From positions 1,992,416 through 2,056,415 of the forward strand of contig OU015524.1 in assembly GCA_907165065.1 (NCBI GenBank): 64,000 bases of DNA, given 5' to 3'. The first letter of the stretch is position 1, and each line of letters begins with the position of its first letter. The DNA is from Caprimulgus europaeus (Eukaryota > Chordata > Aves > Caprimulgiformes > Caprimulgidae). Positions 12,240 through 23,200 of the stretch are shown here, piece after piece. The notes under the pieces were generated by a model, which made no database searches, had not been told where the DNA came from, and saw nothing but the letters and a program-made list of their open reading frames with translations. The position numbers were made by a program, and so were the translations under genes.

Positions 12240-12890
12240 TCAGTACCGCGATCCTACCGGCACGTCAACTTCCCAGACGATGACGAGGAGATCGTGCGCA
12301 TCAATCCTCGGGAGAAGATTTGGATGACCGGTTACGAGGACTATCGCCACGCCCCAGCACGAGGGAAGAACTTTGATCCCGATGACATGGACTCCTACGT
12401 ACGTTTTGCCAAAAGCGAGGCCTCAAAACACGAATACACTTACCCTTACGTAGACAATTCGGACTTTGACCTGGGTGAAGATATCAAGGGTGCTGTGATA
12501 AAGACTCAACCTGTCAAATTCAAGCCCAGGCGGAAGGAAGATGGTGAGAGGTCACGGTGCGTGTACTGCAGGGACATGTTCAACCACGAGGAGAACAAAC
12601 GGGGTCAGTGCCAGGATGCTCCGGACCGCGTCAAGACTTGCATCCATCGAGTGAGCTGTATGTGGTGCGCAGACACTATGCTCTATCACTGTATGTCCGA
12701 TCCAGAAGGAGACTATACAGACCCTTGCTCGTGTGACACCAGTGATGAAATGTTTTGCCTCCGGTGGATGGCCCTTATCGCCTTGTCTTTCATTGCTCCA
12801 TGTATGTGCTGTTACTTGCCGCTTCGGGCTTGTTACCACTGTGGGGTCATGTGCAGGTGCTGTGGTGGAAAACACAAAGCTGCTGGATGA
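12240..12890 (+). CDS. SPRED2: SPRED2 terminal coding exon (KIT-binding and Sprouty domains)
   Basis: This exon encodes 216 residues and the TGA stop at 12888-12890. Exon residues about 12-60 hold the KIT-binding domain, including [20 protein letters not shown]. Residues about 104-216 form the cysteine-rich SPR domain, with 18 cysteines in patterns such as RCVYC, CMWC, DPCSC, CMCC and MCRCCGG, ending KHKAAG. In the family the SPR domain is palmitoylated and targets the protein to membranes. SPRED proteins also bind neurofibromin through EVH1 (not in this window) to lower Ras-GTP. The stretch between the two domains (residues about 41-100) is a little shorter and more divergent than my recollection of human SPRED2. 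The exon starts in phase 0 from the 50-codon exon at 11689. Confidence 0.96.
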   Translation, partial: SVPRSYRHVNFPDDDEEIVRINPREKIWMTGYEDYRHAPARGKNFDPDDMDSYVRFAKSEASKHEYTYPYVDNSDFDLGEDIKGAVIKTQPVKFKPRRKEDGERSRCVYCRDMFNHEENKRGQCQDAPDRVKTCIHRVSCMWCADTMLYHCMSDPEGDYTDPCSCDTSDEMFCLRWMALIALSFIAPCMCCYLPLRACYHCGVMCRCCGGKHKAAG

Positions 12891-13715
12891 CTACAGATGC
12901 ATTCGAAGTGGGACGTTTTTCCTGTAGTTCAAGGAACACTTGGGTTTTGGAGCATTGAGATCACTCATTTTTGATGCAGCCACTGTGCCCAACAGCATCC
13001 AAACACCACCAGTTCGGATCACTTTACATTCGGTCGTCTGGGGCTCACACTGCATTGATTTGCTCATCAAGTGTTCTAACTAACTAACCTACAGCATAGA
13101 CTTTTGTATTATTAATCTGTAATCAAAACAGACTGTCTTGTACATGTTTTTTTGTTTGTTTCTTTGTTTTTGGTTTTTTTTTCCAGTTAAAATGAGTTTG
13201 AGAAAAGGAACTGCTTTAAACGGTGGTGGATTGTAGAACATCTCCAGGTTGTGTCCGTCTTGCCTCTGCTTGTGTGGTACCACCAGTGCGTTAGCAAGCT
13301 TTGGCATTTCTAGAAACGGGGTGGTGTAGTGATTGAAATATCACTTGGAAGATATTTTAACTTGCCATCAAGTTATTGTGTGTGTATAGAAGGTGTGCTA
13401 GTAACAAACTTGTACCACAACACAGTATTTCTGTCACTGGTTTTCTCTGGGTTTTTTTGTTCTGTTTTCCAAGCCGAAATAGCCATCATAGCTGCAGTTT
13501 CTCTTCTAGAGTCCATCATCATTTCCTTCAGCAAACATCTTAAATTATTTCTCTGTTCGTAAAGCTCTGTGAACAGAAGGCAAGGCTCAGTTACCATAGT
13601 CACATAACCATTGAGAATCTGGTAGTTCTCCTTACCTGTAATCATTTCAGACCACTACTTGAAAGGGAAACTTAAATTTGAGGGTTTTCTTTTTTTCCTT
13701 AAATAACATTGGAAA

Positions 13716-13796
13716 AATAAAACTGTGTTTTCAGAGTTCTGCCCAAAAGAAAGGGAACTTCATCATTAGCCAGCCATGTAATGATCTGTGAATAAA
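13716..13796 (+). terminator. SPRED2: Two proximal AATAAA poly(A) signals in the SPRED2 3' UTR
   Basis: AATAAA at 13716-13721 and at 13791-13796, about 0.8-0.9 kb after the stop. Either could give a short 3' UTR isoform. Use is not shown by sequence alone. Confidence 0.45.
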
Positions 13797-14049
13797 ACAC
13801 TAAGGTTCCAGATGAGGAAAATAGTTGTTATGCAAAGAATTACTAACAATGCAACGACAAAAGCACTATTATGGCAATTCTGGGGAAATGCTGCATTAAG
13901 TGGTGGGTTACATGGAAAATCCTATTTGTGTGTTTGTTTTCTGTAGAATACACGAGCACGAGAACATAGGCGTCCACGGTAGAAACGGTGTTTAGCAATC
14001 TACACAGGTATTTAAAACCAAAAGCCAGGGTGTTAACCACCACTTCCAT

Positions 14050-14126
14050 TTCCTGACCCGCGGTCCCAGCCCTCCAGGTGCTCACACGTGTCCCGACGTA
14101 CTGCGCGTGCACCCAGCGTTCCTGTG
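14050..14126. other. GC/CpG-rich patch within the SPRED2 3' UTR
   Basis: About eight CpG dinucleotides lie close together (CCCGCGG, CACACGTG, CCGACGT, TGCGCGTG, AGCGTT) in otherwise AT-rich UTR. It includes an ACACGTGT palindrome. I do not recognise a repeat family. Confidence 0.6.
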
Positions 14127-14622
14127 AGCCCAAGTGCAGGATGAAGCGTGTGAGTCTCTGCAGGAGCCAGACCCAAGTGTCTCCCTGGCTTTCCCCTCCC
14201 CAGTTCACCACCCAGATTTATCAAGTGGATGCATAAAGTGCATACAGCAGGATAAGATTAATTTTTTAATTTTTTTTAAATTTTTTTTTTTAAATGTCAT
14301 GTCTTGTGTACAAGGCTTGTAATTAGCTTGGAAAAAGAGTATTTTTCTAATATATTACAAGGAATAGCCAAATAATTTTTATTAAAAAAAAAAAAAAAGA
14401 TTTAGCGCAGTAAGCTCTAACTAGCATAGTACAATCTGAATCCTTTGAGGCAGCTAGGGATTGGCTTGTCAAAGCTGGCACTGCTGTTCCTGCCATAATT
14501 TCTTTCTGCAGTAAATTGCCAGTGGCCGCATGTCCTTTCCCTCCCTCTATTGCACATTGACATCAGTCTTAAAAGAGAGGAAATTTTTTTTAATTTTATT
14601 TTTTTTTTTAATTAATTTGCCA

Positions 14623-14628
14623 AATAAA
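14623..14628 (+). terminator. SPRED2: Candidate AATAAA poly(A) signal
   Basis: AATAAA inside CCAAATAAATGTAAAAGG, about 1.7 kb after the stop. It is one of several candidates and usage is unknown. Confidence 0.3.
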
Positions 14629-15155
14629 TGTAAAAGGAACACTTGCCATTCTTTCTTGGTGGAATGTCCCAGCGGTTCCTCTGAGAGTTAATCACAGCTT
14701 TTTAGACAACCATGTATTAAGTATGCAATGTGCTTATACACTAAAGTTTGGTAGGCTTAACTCGTAGCAGTTGCTGGGGATTTTTTGCAGTTGGGAAAAT
14801 AAATAAATAAAAAAAAATAAATGAATGATAGTGGAAAAGGGATGGAGTGTTACACTCTGGGTGATGTGTCTGGGTTTGCTGAATGAAATATAAATATTTT
14901 GTGCCTAATAGCAGTTGACAAATCTCTCAATGGTGTCTAGTAAACATCAAGTCAACCTCGAGGAAAAAAAAAATCAATGGAACAACCTTTTCCTTTTATT
15001 TCTGTTCTCAAAGTTGTTTCATGTAAACAAACATCTGTAAGATCTTCTCTCTATAAAGCACAACACTACAAAAAGATCTTACAGCTTTTTGTCCGGTCTT
15101 GAAGTGCCCCTATTTATTTAAGTAGACATACTCCAAGCCTTTCTGTATGTCTGGA

Positions 15156-15161
15156 AATAAA
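15156..15161 (+). terminator. SPRED2: Candidate AATAAA poly(A) signal
   Basis: AATAAA in GGAAATAAAAG followed about 20 bp later by an A-rich run and T-rich sequence. It is a plausible 3' end 2.3 kb after the stop. Confidence 0.4.
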
Positions 15162-15342
15162 AGTTTAAAAACAACAAAAAAAAAATCTTTTAAAATTTTT
15201 TTTAATTTTATTTTTTTCTTCCCTTTGTCCTTCCTCCCTCTTCTCTTGGGTTTTTGTAATACTTGTAGACTTTGCTGCGTGTGTTATTTGGTTTGTGAAG
15301 GCAGTGGTGTAAGGGCACAAGGATAGAAATGGGTGGTTTTTT

Positions 15343-15350
15343 TGTAAATA
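15343..15350 (+). promoter_or_regulatory. Pumilio response element motif in the SPRED2 3' UTR
   Basis: TGTAAATA, an exact match to the PUM1/2 consensus UGUANAUA. Binding is inferred from the motif only. Confidence 0.4.
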
Positions 15351-15568
15351 TTCCTCCTTAATTTCCACACTGCTGCTGAACAGTGTGTAGCGTTCTCCCA
15401 GTCAGCTTTGCAATACTGACATCAATCATTTGAGAGAAATTATTCAGATTTTATTTTTGTATCTGTGGTAACAAAACATTAACCAATTTTATTTTTATTT
15501 TTTTTTCTGTTGTGGAAAGTTGGGGGTTTTTTTTCGTTTTTTTTCCAAGCTATCGCTCACGTTAACAA

Positions 15569-15574
15569 ATTAAA
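15569..15574 (+). terminator. SPRED2: Candidate ATTAAA poly(A) signal
   Basis: ATTAAA variant signal near the distal end of the UTR. Sequence beyond it still looks like UTR up to about 15800, so it may be internal. Confidence 0.3.
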
Positions 15575-15776
15575 GTGCCTGAAGCCTCATCATTATTGTA
15601 TCTATATACTAAAAGTTAAAACCCTGTTGTATTGATTTTTATAAGCCTTTTTACCTCTGTGTAAAAAAAACAAAAATATATATACAAGTGTATGATGTAC
15701 ATTTTAGTTCTTAACTTCTTTTTTTATTGTTTCTAATATGTATGATCAGTGTAGCTATTGCTTTAAAAATCTACCA

Positions 15777-15784
15777 TGTAAATA
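15777..15784 (+). promoter_or_regulatory. Second Pumilio motif at the distal end of the SPRED2 3' UTR
   Basis: TGTAAATA immediately before ATAAATACATC. The overlapping AATATA could serve as a weak variant poly(A) signal for the longest transcript. Confidence 0.35.
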
Positions 15785-15807
15785 TAAATACATCATATCA
15801 GAATGAC

Positions 15808-15890
15808 ACCGTTTATCGTTATTCAGCCGGCTGGAACATGAGGGGGCAATGAAATGGCGCCGGGAAGCACGAGGCCATCGCCGGAGCCGC
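15808..15890. other. CpG-dense patch just past the SPRED2 3' end
   Basis: About nine CpGs in 80 bp (ATGGCGCCGGG, CATCGCCGGAGCCGCC) directly after AT-rich UTR. It is too short to be called a CpG island and I see no gene start there. Confidence 0.55.
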
Positions 15891-16619
15891 CTCCCCAGGA
15901 CCTTGGGGTTTCTGAGGGGAAAAAAATGGATTTACTGGCTGTGTATTGGTGGTGAATGCTGCTCACCTGGGGCATGAGCTGTATTTACAGCAGGGGAACG
16001 TGGGGATAGGTGTGTTTTCAATTGTTTTTAGGTGGTTTTCAGGTGTTTTGCATGTTTTCTGGGAGGGCGGCCCAGCCTGGTGGTGCTAGGCCTCAGCAGG
16101 CCCTGGCGGCCATGACAGCGGCTGAGGTTCCCCTCACGCTCTCCCATCTCTTCTCCCTGGGCTCTTCTCTCACACACTGCTTGGGGCTGGGCTAAGTACG
16201 CTACGGGGACATTTTTATTTGATTTTGTTTCACCCAAGCAGAGTTGGCCCCAAAGAAGAGGGGAAAGCAGAGAGAAAGGCTGGCAGACATGGCTGCTGAG
16301 TGAGGGCCGCTGTGGTTTTTGAGGGCGGGATGCTGCTGCGGCCGAGGAGAGATGCCTGGGGCAGCTGTCCCTGCTGTCCCTGCTCAAAGAGGTTTAACGT
16401 GGGAGATGGAAGAGGAATAACCCAGTTAAAATGGACACCAGACTACCACCGATTGAGGAAACCAGAGGAAAACCAGTGAGTATTTCTGAATATTTATAGT
16501 TATTTCCAATGGAAACCAGTCAGGCCAACACCACGCGCTTCTGAAAAGCCCAGCTTTATTTTTCTGTAAGTAAATAATACAACCAAGCTGCTTTTTTTTT
16601 GCTTTTCTCGCTTTTTTGC

Positions 16620-16646
16620 TTTTTTTTTTTTTTTTTTTTTTTTTTT
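16620..16646. repeat. Poly(T) run of 27
   Basis: An uninterrupted T27 preceded by T runs broken by GC (16591-16619). Read on the minus strand it is a long A tail, which could mark an old retrocopy or simple slippage. I do not recognise the adjoining sequence. Confidence 0.8.
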
Positions 16647-18475
16647 ACTATGTGCTGCTGCTTGTCTCGCTGCTGAAAAATGGAGCTGCCTCAAGTGGGG
16701 TGTGAGGGGAGACAGAGAGCACACACACCAAACTATACGTGTCCTTCTTGGATAAAAGGTTTGCTCCCTGCAGTGGTGCTGCTTTGTGTCATCTGTACCC
16801 ACTCAGCACATGGGGTGATGTCCCAGTTGTGTAAATAACCTCGATGGTTTAATTTGTGACAACTTTGCTGACATCCCGAGTCCACGTTTGCTTTTTATTG
16901 CTTTATATTTGTATTCGTGTATTTCTAGAAATCTTATATGCTCATATAAACATAGGTTGATGTTTATATTTATGATGCAAGTGTATATTTCTTACAAATT
17001 TTTGAAAAAAAAAAAAAAGACTTTGCAGGCCCTGTGAGAAGCTGATGCACAGTGGGTCAGGCGGTGTTCAGGAGGACTCTCATTGCAGACAAAATCCTTC
17101 TGTCTGTGTTGGTGTTCTCTCCATCCACAGCTAAGCTCAAGGCAAAGGGACTCCAAAAGTCTGTTGCTTACAGTTCATCATATTCTCTTGACTAATTATG
17201 GCAGGAAGGCTTCAGCGCTGTTCCTTGGCCATTCAAATTCAGGCTGTCCCGCAGGAAGCCTAAGCCATATATCTTCTTGCAGCCTGCAATGTCCTCTTGC
17301 TTTCATCTGTGAATCAAAGAGGTTGCTTATGCCTGGAGATTTCTAAACTGAACCAGTAAATGGTAGGTTTGGTCTCTGGATCTGTGGAAAATGCAAACAC
17401 CACCAAGATAGAAGGCACCATGAAAGGCAATCAACCTTCTGCAGCCTAATTAATGCGGAGGTCCTGAGCTTACTCTTGCTGATCATCTGGGATGGGTATT
17501 GTCCTCTTGGCAAGAAGCAGTTGAGGAGATTGAGTTTGGAGAGGACACAGATACTGTAAGCTTGCAACCATATGAAACAAGGTTGGATATTTTATAGCCT
17601 TAAAAACTATTTCACTAGTAAATGTAAGACAAATTGCATTGTAGAATAATGTCCTTTTACCCAGGCTAAGTGTTAGGCACTGACAAATGCAGCTTGGCAT
17701 TTTATATCAAAGTGACTTGACTCCAAATGTGCTGCTACCATTGCCTGGGTCAGAATGGCTCTTCCAGCCTTTCCTTTTCCCACTTTGGCTGCAGGAGCAG
17801 TGCTGACCCAGTTCACCCCCAGGCCTTTCTACTGGGAGGGCATCCTTGGGTTCAGACAAATGTTACCACAGGAGTCCCACCTGTGTGAATTTTTCTCCTT
17901 GTTACCTGTGAAACTGAAGAGACAGAGGGCAAGGAGAGGATTTTCTTGTCTCTGCTTCCTCAGGAAACCTGCAAATACTTCCAACAGGCCTCTCCCCTTA
18001 AAAGCAGTGTCAGGTCAGGAGTTGCAGGGGGAATGGAGGGCAACTGCGAGGGATATTCGTTGTGGGTCTCTCCAGCTACCATAGCTCTATTTTCCTGCAA
18101 GGAAACACAACAGCAGTATCAAGCATTTCTCAGGAGTGACTGCAGCTGCCCAGCATTACCTTCAGAGGCAGAATTTTTGCACGAGGAGAGATCACCCAGC
18201 CTCCCTTAATTGCTCAGTAATAAATCTGTAATTTAAATAGGCAAAACTGATTCATTCATCCCTGTTGTGAAAACGAGTAAGTCCAAGAGAGCTTGCATAA
18301 TGTCACAGGGGGGATTTGTAGCATGAGTATCCTGAGCACAAGTCCACCACCATCTTCATCCAAAGGTCATGTTTGCTGTCACTCTGTCTGAAGATTAACT
18401 GGGAGGTTTGGGATTCTATGGGAGCCTTGCTGGAACCATGAGCACAAACCAAACCAATCGGCCTAATCAGCAAGG

Positions 18476-18531
18476 AACGGTTGGACTCATGATCTTAAAG
18501 GTGTTTTCCAGCCATTGCATTCTGTGGAATG
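18476..18531 (+). mobile_element. CR1 3' end, very short fragment
   Basis: GGTTGGACTCATGATCTTAA, then AGGTGTTTTCCAGCCATTG and CATTCTGTGGAATG, is a diverged form of the CR1 3' terminus and tail. Only about 55 bp are recognisable. Confidence 0.75.
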
Positions 18532-20209
18532 TGTAAATCTCCTTTCTCTGCTAATTCTGCTTAGAAATGCAAATTGGAAGTAGCAGTCAGGACAGCTTGA
18601 AACAAGGGGTATCATTTCATGTGTTCCCAACGCTGATCCCAGGCAGAGCTTGGCTTCTCCTGCAGACCAAGCACAGCCTTTTTGTCACAAATCCTTTGAG
18701 AGCACGCTTGCAGCACTAGCAGCCGGAAACGCTTTCCTTTCTTCAGCACACATGCTGGATGAGTTCACATCCTCTTAACACCTTGTCCTTTTCCAGGATG
18801 TTCAGCCTTCTGGTATTTTCTTAACATTTTGAATTAGGCAATTAAATTCCTTAGTATCTTGGTGGCGTACGTGGAAATAAATAGAAAAATGCTTGGCTTC
18901 TGCCCAGAGACAAGATATTTAAATGGTGGAAAGTATGTGTGTATTTTTGGGGTGGTGTACTTAGATCTCTACAAATATTTTTAGTTGCTTCCCTGCACTC
19001 ATGCACAACCATCCCATGCCATTCATCTCATTCCCTGCTTGTAAATTCATTTAGGAAGAGTTAACAGACTTTGGTTTGGCTTCTGCTAGGTTTCAAGCCT
19101 GGTGCCTAACGTCGTGTGAGACAGACAGGCTCTCCCAGCAGCGCTCTGGGTGGCTGTAAGGCGGGAGCTTTCCCAGGACTGTAACACACCCCAGCTCTCT
19201 GCGTGTGCAATCACAGCTTGCTGCTCTGATGTGTACTCTGAGGTGGCAAGGAAAATACAAAGTCATTTCCAGCCTTAATGCAATTCATGTAGTGACCTAA
19301 GGAGTCACTGATGGTAAAAATATGTACCATTGCACAGGGGAGCTAAAATTAGTGCATACTTTGGGATGGCTGAGACATTACAGAGTCATACACAGCCTTC
19401 AACTTAATTCTTATCCAGAAGTCTTAATTATATAGAGTGTAATATGAACTGACATTTCTTTTTCTGCATTTTCTAAGGTTATATCACTATGAGCTGCAGA
19501 ACTGACCAGTATCTGTTTTAAGGGAACTGACAGGACTAGGCTTACCACTCTGAGCAAGCATTTTTCTGCTTTTCACACTCTTAATTTCTCTCTTTCAGTG
19601 TTGTGCCAATGCTAGCTTATTAACTGTTTAAGCTCTTGATGTGAGATTTCAATCTTATGGAAAAGGAACAGGGATAGGGAATTTTTGTCAGTGCAAACAG
19701 AGAGATCCTTGATGTTGAGTCTGATATGTTCCCATATGCACCCTATTTTCTAATCTGAGATTTCTGGTATTCAGATTATGTTTAGCTCTGAGCTGATACA
19801 GAAACTAAGAGCTCAGACACTTCTAAAATTTGAAGCATTAACATCCTCATGCCCTGGAGGGCCATTTCTGACCTTAAAAGCCCAATTCCAGAACTACTGA
19901 ACTCATGTGATTCCACTTTAAAAGTGCTTACTCTTTACAACTTCCTGAGACAATGATAAAAGCCAGGTTAGAAAGTAGAACTATCAATGACATTTTGCAA
20001 AAGTGCTGGCCACAACTTCAAGCAGAGAGCATTTTGCTGTGCGTGGCCAAAAGAAGCAGCTCTCTGCCGGTTTTGTTCGTGGGTCTGAACATTGCAAAAT
20101 TCAAATCCCAATACATTTGTTTCCAAAAACTCTGAGCAGCTAAAAAAGACAGAGTAGAAGCTAAGGACTGAATGCAGATGCAGGATTTATGGCTCATCCC
20201 AGATATGAA

Positions 20210-20249
20210 ATAGAAGTAGAAATACAGTCATAGAAGTAGAAATACAGTC
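20210..20249. repeat. Perfect 20-bp tandem duplication
   Basis: ATAGAAGTAGAAATACAGTC occurs twice head to tail, at 20210-20229 and 20230-20249, with no mismatch, and is followed by a T-rich tract. Identity suggests a recent duplication. Confidence 0.92.
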
Positions 20250-23200
20250 CTTTTATTTATTTTTTCTTTTTTTTTCTTTTTGAGGGGTACAGAAAATGAA
20301 GCTCCCAGTGTCACAGTAATCTATTGGTATGGGGCCTGATGTTCATGCTAAAGTACACCCAGCAGTTCCCACGTATTCCTGCTGGGAAGGGCAGCTGGTC
20401 TGTGCCTCTGAGAGGAGCGTTTGCAGCTCAGGCTGCCAAGCAGGAAATGTATATACACATATATATGCATGTGTTTGTGCAAGCACATCCTTTTGGAGCA
20501 GAAATCCAACATTACCAACATGATCTAAAAACCCAAGTGATAGTTACCCTTTAAATAAATAAACAAACAAACAGGTAAAACTCCAGCTGTGTGGCTGACC
20601 CTGGTGGCTTGGCTACAATGAATGGGGTTTTCTGTGCAGTGGCCCCAAGTATTGGGTATCACTGTAGGATTTCTTTGTTCACTCAGTGACTAGACCTCAG
20701 TGAATGTCCTCATCTTGGGGAAAACCCCAGAACCCCATTAAGTGGTTGAGCCAGCCACAGAAATGGGAAAGCTTCCAAAGCAGAAAGCGAAATAGCAGTG
20801 GGATGAAGCAGAGGGATGTGTTCTGCTCAGAGGAGTTAGCGGCTTTGCTGTGACCTGAGGATCATGTGCTGAATGGTCAGTGGCTCCATTTCTCTAGGGC
20901 AGTGTCTGGGCTGTGGAAAAACCATGAGGAAACCATGAGTATTTTGGTGAGTAGGAAAGCCCACACATTCATTCATCTGCCAGGGGGTTGGTGTAAACTC
21001 TTTGGCCAGAGCAAGGCAGCCTTTGTAATGATGCCAGTACCACAGTTTAGATATGGTTTCTGCCATCTGCCGGGGGCTGAGACATAGCTGTACTTCCATG
21101 TGTGGCCAGGAGCAGGCTGCTGGGTGAGCAAAGTCCTTCCACTTACCCCATCTTTACAGAGGGATCCTGTAATCTGTCAGAAAGGGAGCAAGAAATGCCA
21201 CATACATTTCATTTCAACATTCTAGCCCCCCATCACAGATGCAATGCTATCTGCTGCACTTGTGCTTCTCTAAACTCTGACCAAATGGACTCCTTCCAGT
21301 ATCAGGCAGGAGACTGGAGAAGAACAGACCATCCAATGGCAGGAGATTGCACCCCCCAGTTCCCTGGGATAAAGTCCTGACTCCACTTAAATCAGTGGCA
21401 AAAATGCTGTACGCTTAAGTGAAGCCGGGATTTGTCTCCCGAGCTCCTCAGGATGTGGATGGCAGTATCTCAAGGTTTGGCACCCAAAGGACCCCCTCCA
21501 CTGGCAACTCCCTGAGGTGAACTTTCTACAACCTTCTCCCTCCATCATTCTCCTAGGGGACACTCGGTACAGTGACAGCCTAAGTCCATAAAAAGGGATT
21601 TCTTATCCTACACCAGCTCCCCAGTCCTGTCTTTAAAGGGCATTTTTGAGATGGGAGCCACTTTCTCCTCCTGCAAACTTACAAGTGGGTGAGTGAGGAG
21701 CGAGAGTGTCCTGCTGACAGCAGAGGAATGGTTTGTGGGACCCCAGGATCACTGGTTTTAACCTTAGCACCTTAGCTCATCACTTTTTTTCCTGTGCCCA
21801 ATTGCCAGGTCATTTAATTTGCTTGGATCATCACAAACCAGCTTGGAAAAGGAAAGACTATCTAGAAGGAGTAAGCAGTTTTAACTTCAAAAGTGACAAA
21901 TGGGCAGGGATATTCCCTCAGCCACCTTTCACTCATTTTGGACAGCCTGCAGGGTTTCGAGCTAGCAGCAATTCTTTCCAATATTAGGTTGAATTTCCAG
22001 TCCAAGATTAAAAGGCTGAAAGGGTGCCTACGTATTAACATGCATGAGAAAAAGGTCCTATAGCAAAGCAGCACCCCTGAAAGGGCTGTGTTTTCAAACC
22101 CACTCACATACATGAGGTTTTAAGAGCTGTCACCATCAGAGTGTGTTTTATGGCCAGTTCCTGAAGGAAGTGGTTGTAAAGATGTGGCATGAAGAGCAGA
22201 AAATCCAGGTGCTGAGCAGAGAGCTTTTGAACTTACAGCAAATGCGTGATGCTTTCCTCTCACCAGAACAACTGCTGTTTGTGACCATCTGAACTCTGAG
22301 CTACAAGAAAATGTCTTTGGGGTTCGTCAGGCTGATATCCTGTCTCTAACCACAGCCTGTACCAGACACTTCAAAGGGACAGAATACAAGAAACTCTGTA
22401 TTGGAATCATCTGCTAGCAGAGGAAATTTCTTCCCAACATCAGACAATTTGTCATTGATTTACCCCCATCAAATAAGAAAGTTTATGTGCCTCTTAAAAA
22501 ACATATCCATTTGAATGTAACAGCTATGTGAGTTTATTCATTAAGCCTAACAATTTTTTATTTGAAATGTATTTTATTTCTCTGAAATACCATAACAACC
22601 CTTCTACTCTTTTTTTTCTGGAGATTGTTCTAGTGATGAAGTGATAATTCAAGTTTGGGTTTTTTTCCCAGCCCAGTTTTTATACAGATAGCCCTGTAAA
22701 TGTGATGATGTTCAGGAGCTGTGGCCCTACTGCAGCCATTTTGCAATTGCCAGCATCTTCTCCTCCAAACCCTCCTCCTGGCAAGTGTTTTTAATCCCCT
22801 TTTATGGATCCTTTAACCTTAATTTTCTTATTGTTGTGATGACATTGTGTTCTTACTGTTGTACAGTTTCTCTGAAGCCTCCTATGTGTCAAAAGACTCA
22901 AAACAGATTGAGGATATGAGACAGGTAGTGAAAAGACAGCAGATTTATTGTGTTGTTTATTTGTCAGATTGCTGACATTGAGCTGGATTTATAACATTTG
23001 TTTTCTGGGACTCAGATACTTTCTAAGACGGCTGTGCTGTAGCTATGAATGTAAACTAGGATGAACTGGGTGTCTGAGATGAAGGTGTAAAGTCTGTAAG
23101 TACAAGTGGCTTTTCTCTGAGAGGTGTTGAATGTCTTGATTTCTTCCTGAAACCTCTTAAGATTTCCTACTTGGGTAAGTGTAAAGCACTGACCCCACTG

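Larger units (their letters stand above)
1..15800 (+). other. SPRED2: SPRED2 gene, 3' portion (intron, two last coding exons, 3' UTR)
   Basis: This spans the visible part of SPRED2, a membrane-associated inhibitor of Ras-Raf-ERK signalling. The two exons encode the region from the serine-rich linker through the KIT-binding domain to the cysteine-rich Sprouty (SPR) domain. SPRED2 is preferred over SPRED1 because the C-terminal residues (for example [14 protein letters not shown] and [14 protein letters not shown]) match SPRED2 as I recall it, and because the neighbour is ACTR2, its partner in human 2p14. The EVH1 exons are not visible and are expected to the left. The left boundary is the window edge and the right boundary (the 3' end) is approximate. 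Confidence 0.85.
12891..15800 (+). other. SPRED2: SPRED2 3' UTR (3' end approximate)
   Basis: About 2.9 kb of AU-rich sequence after the TGA, with many long T and A runs. Candidate poly(A) signals are listed separately (13716, 13791, 14623, 15156 and 15569). The most distal plausible end is near 15780-15800, after which composition changes abruptly to a CpG-rich patch. The end is inferred from composition and signals, without transcript evidence. Confidence 0.6.

Noticed and set aside
22391..22450. Possible CR1-like stretch around TTTCTTCCCAACATCAGAC
   Set aside because: Similarity is too short and the surrounding order of CR1 motifs is missing.
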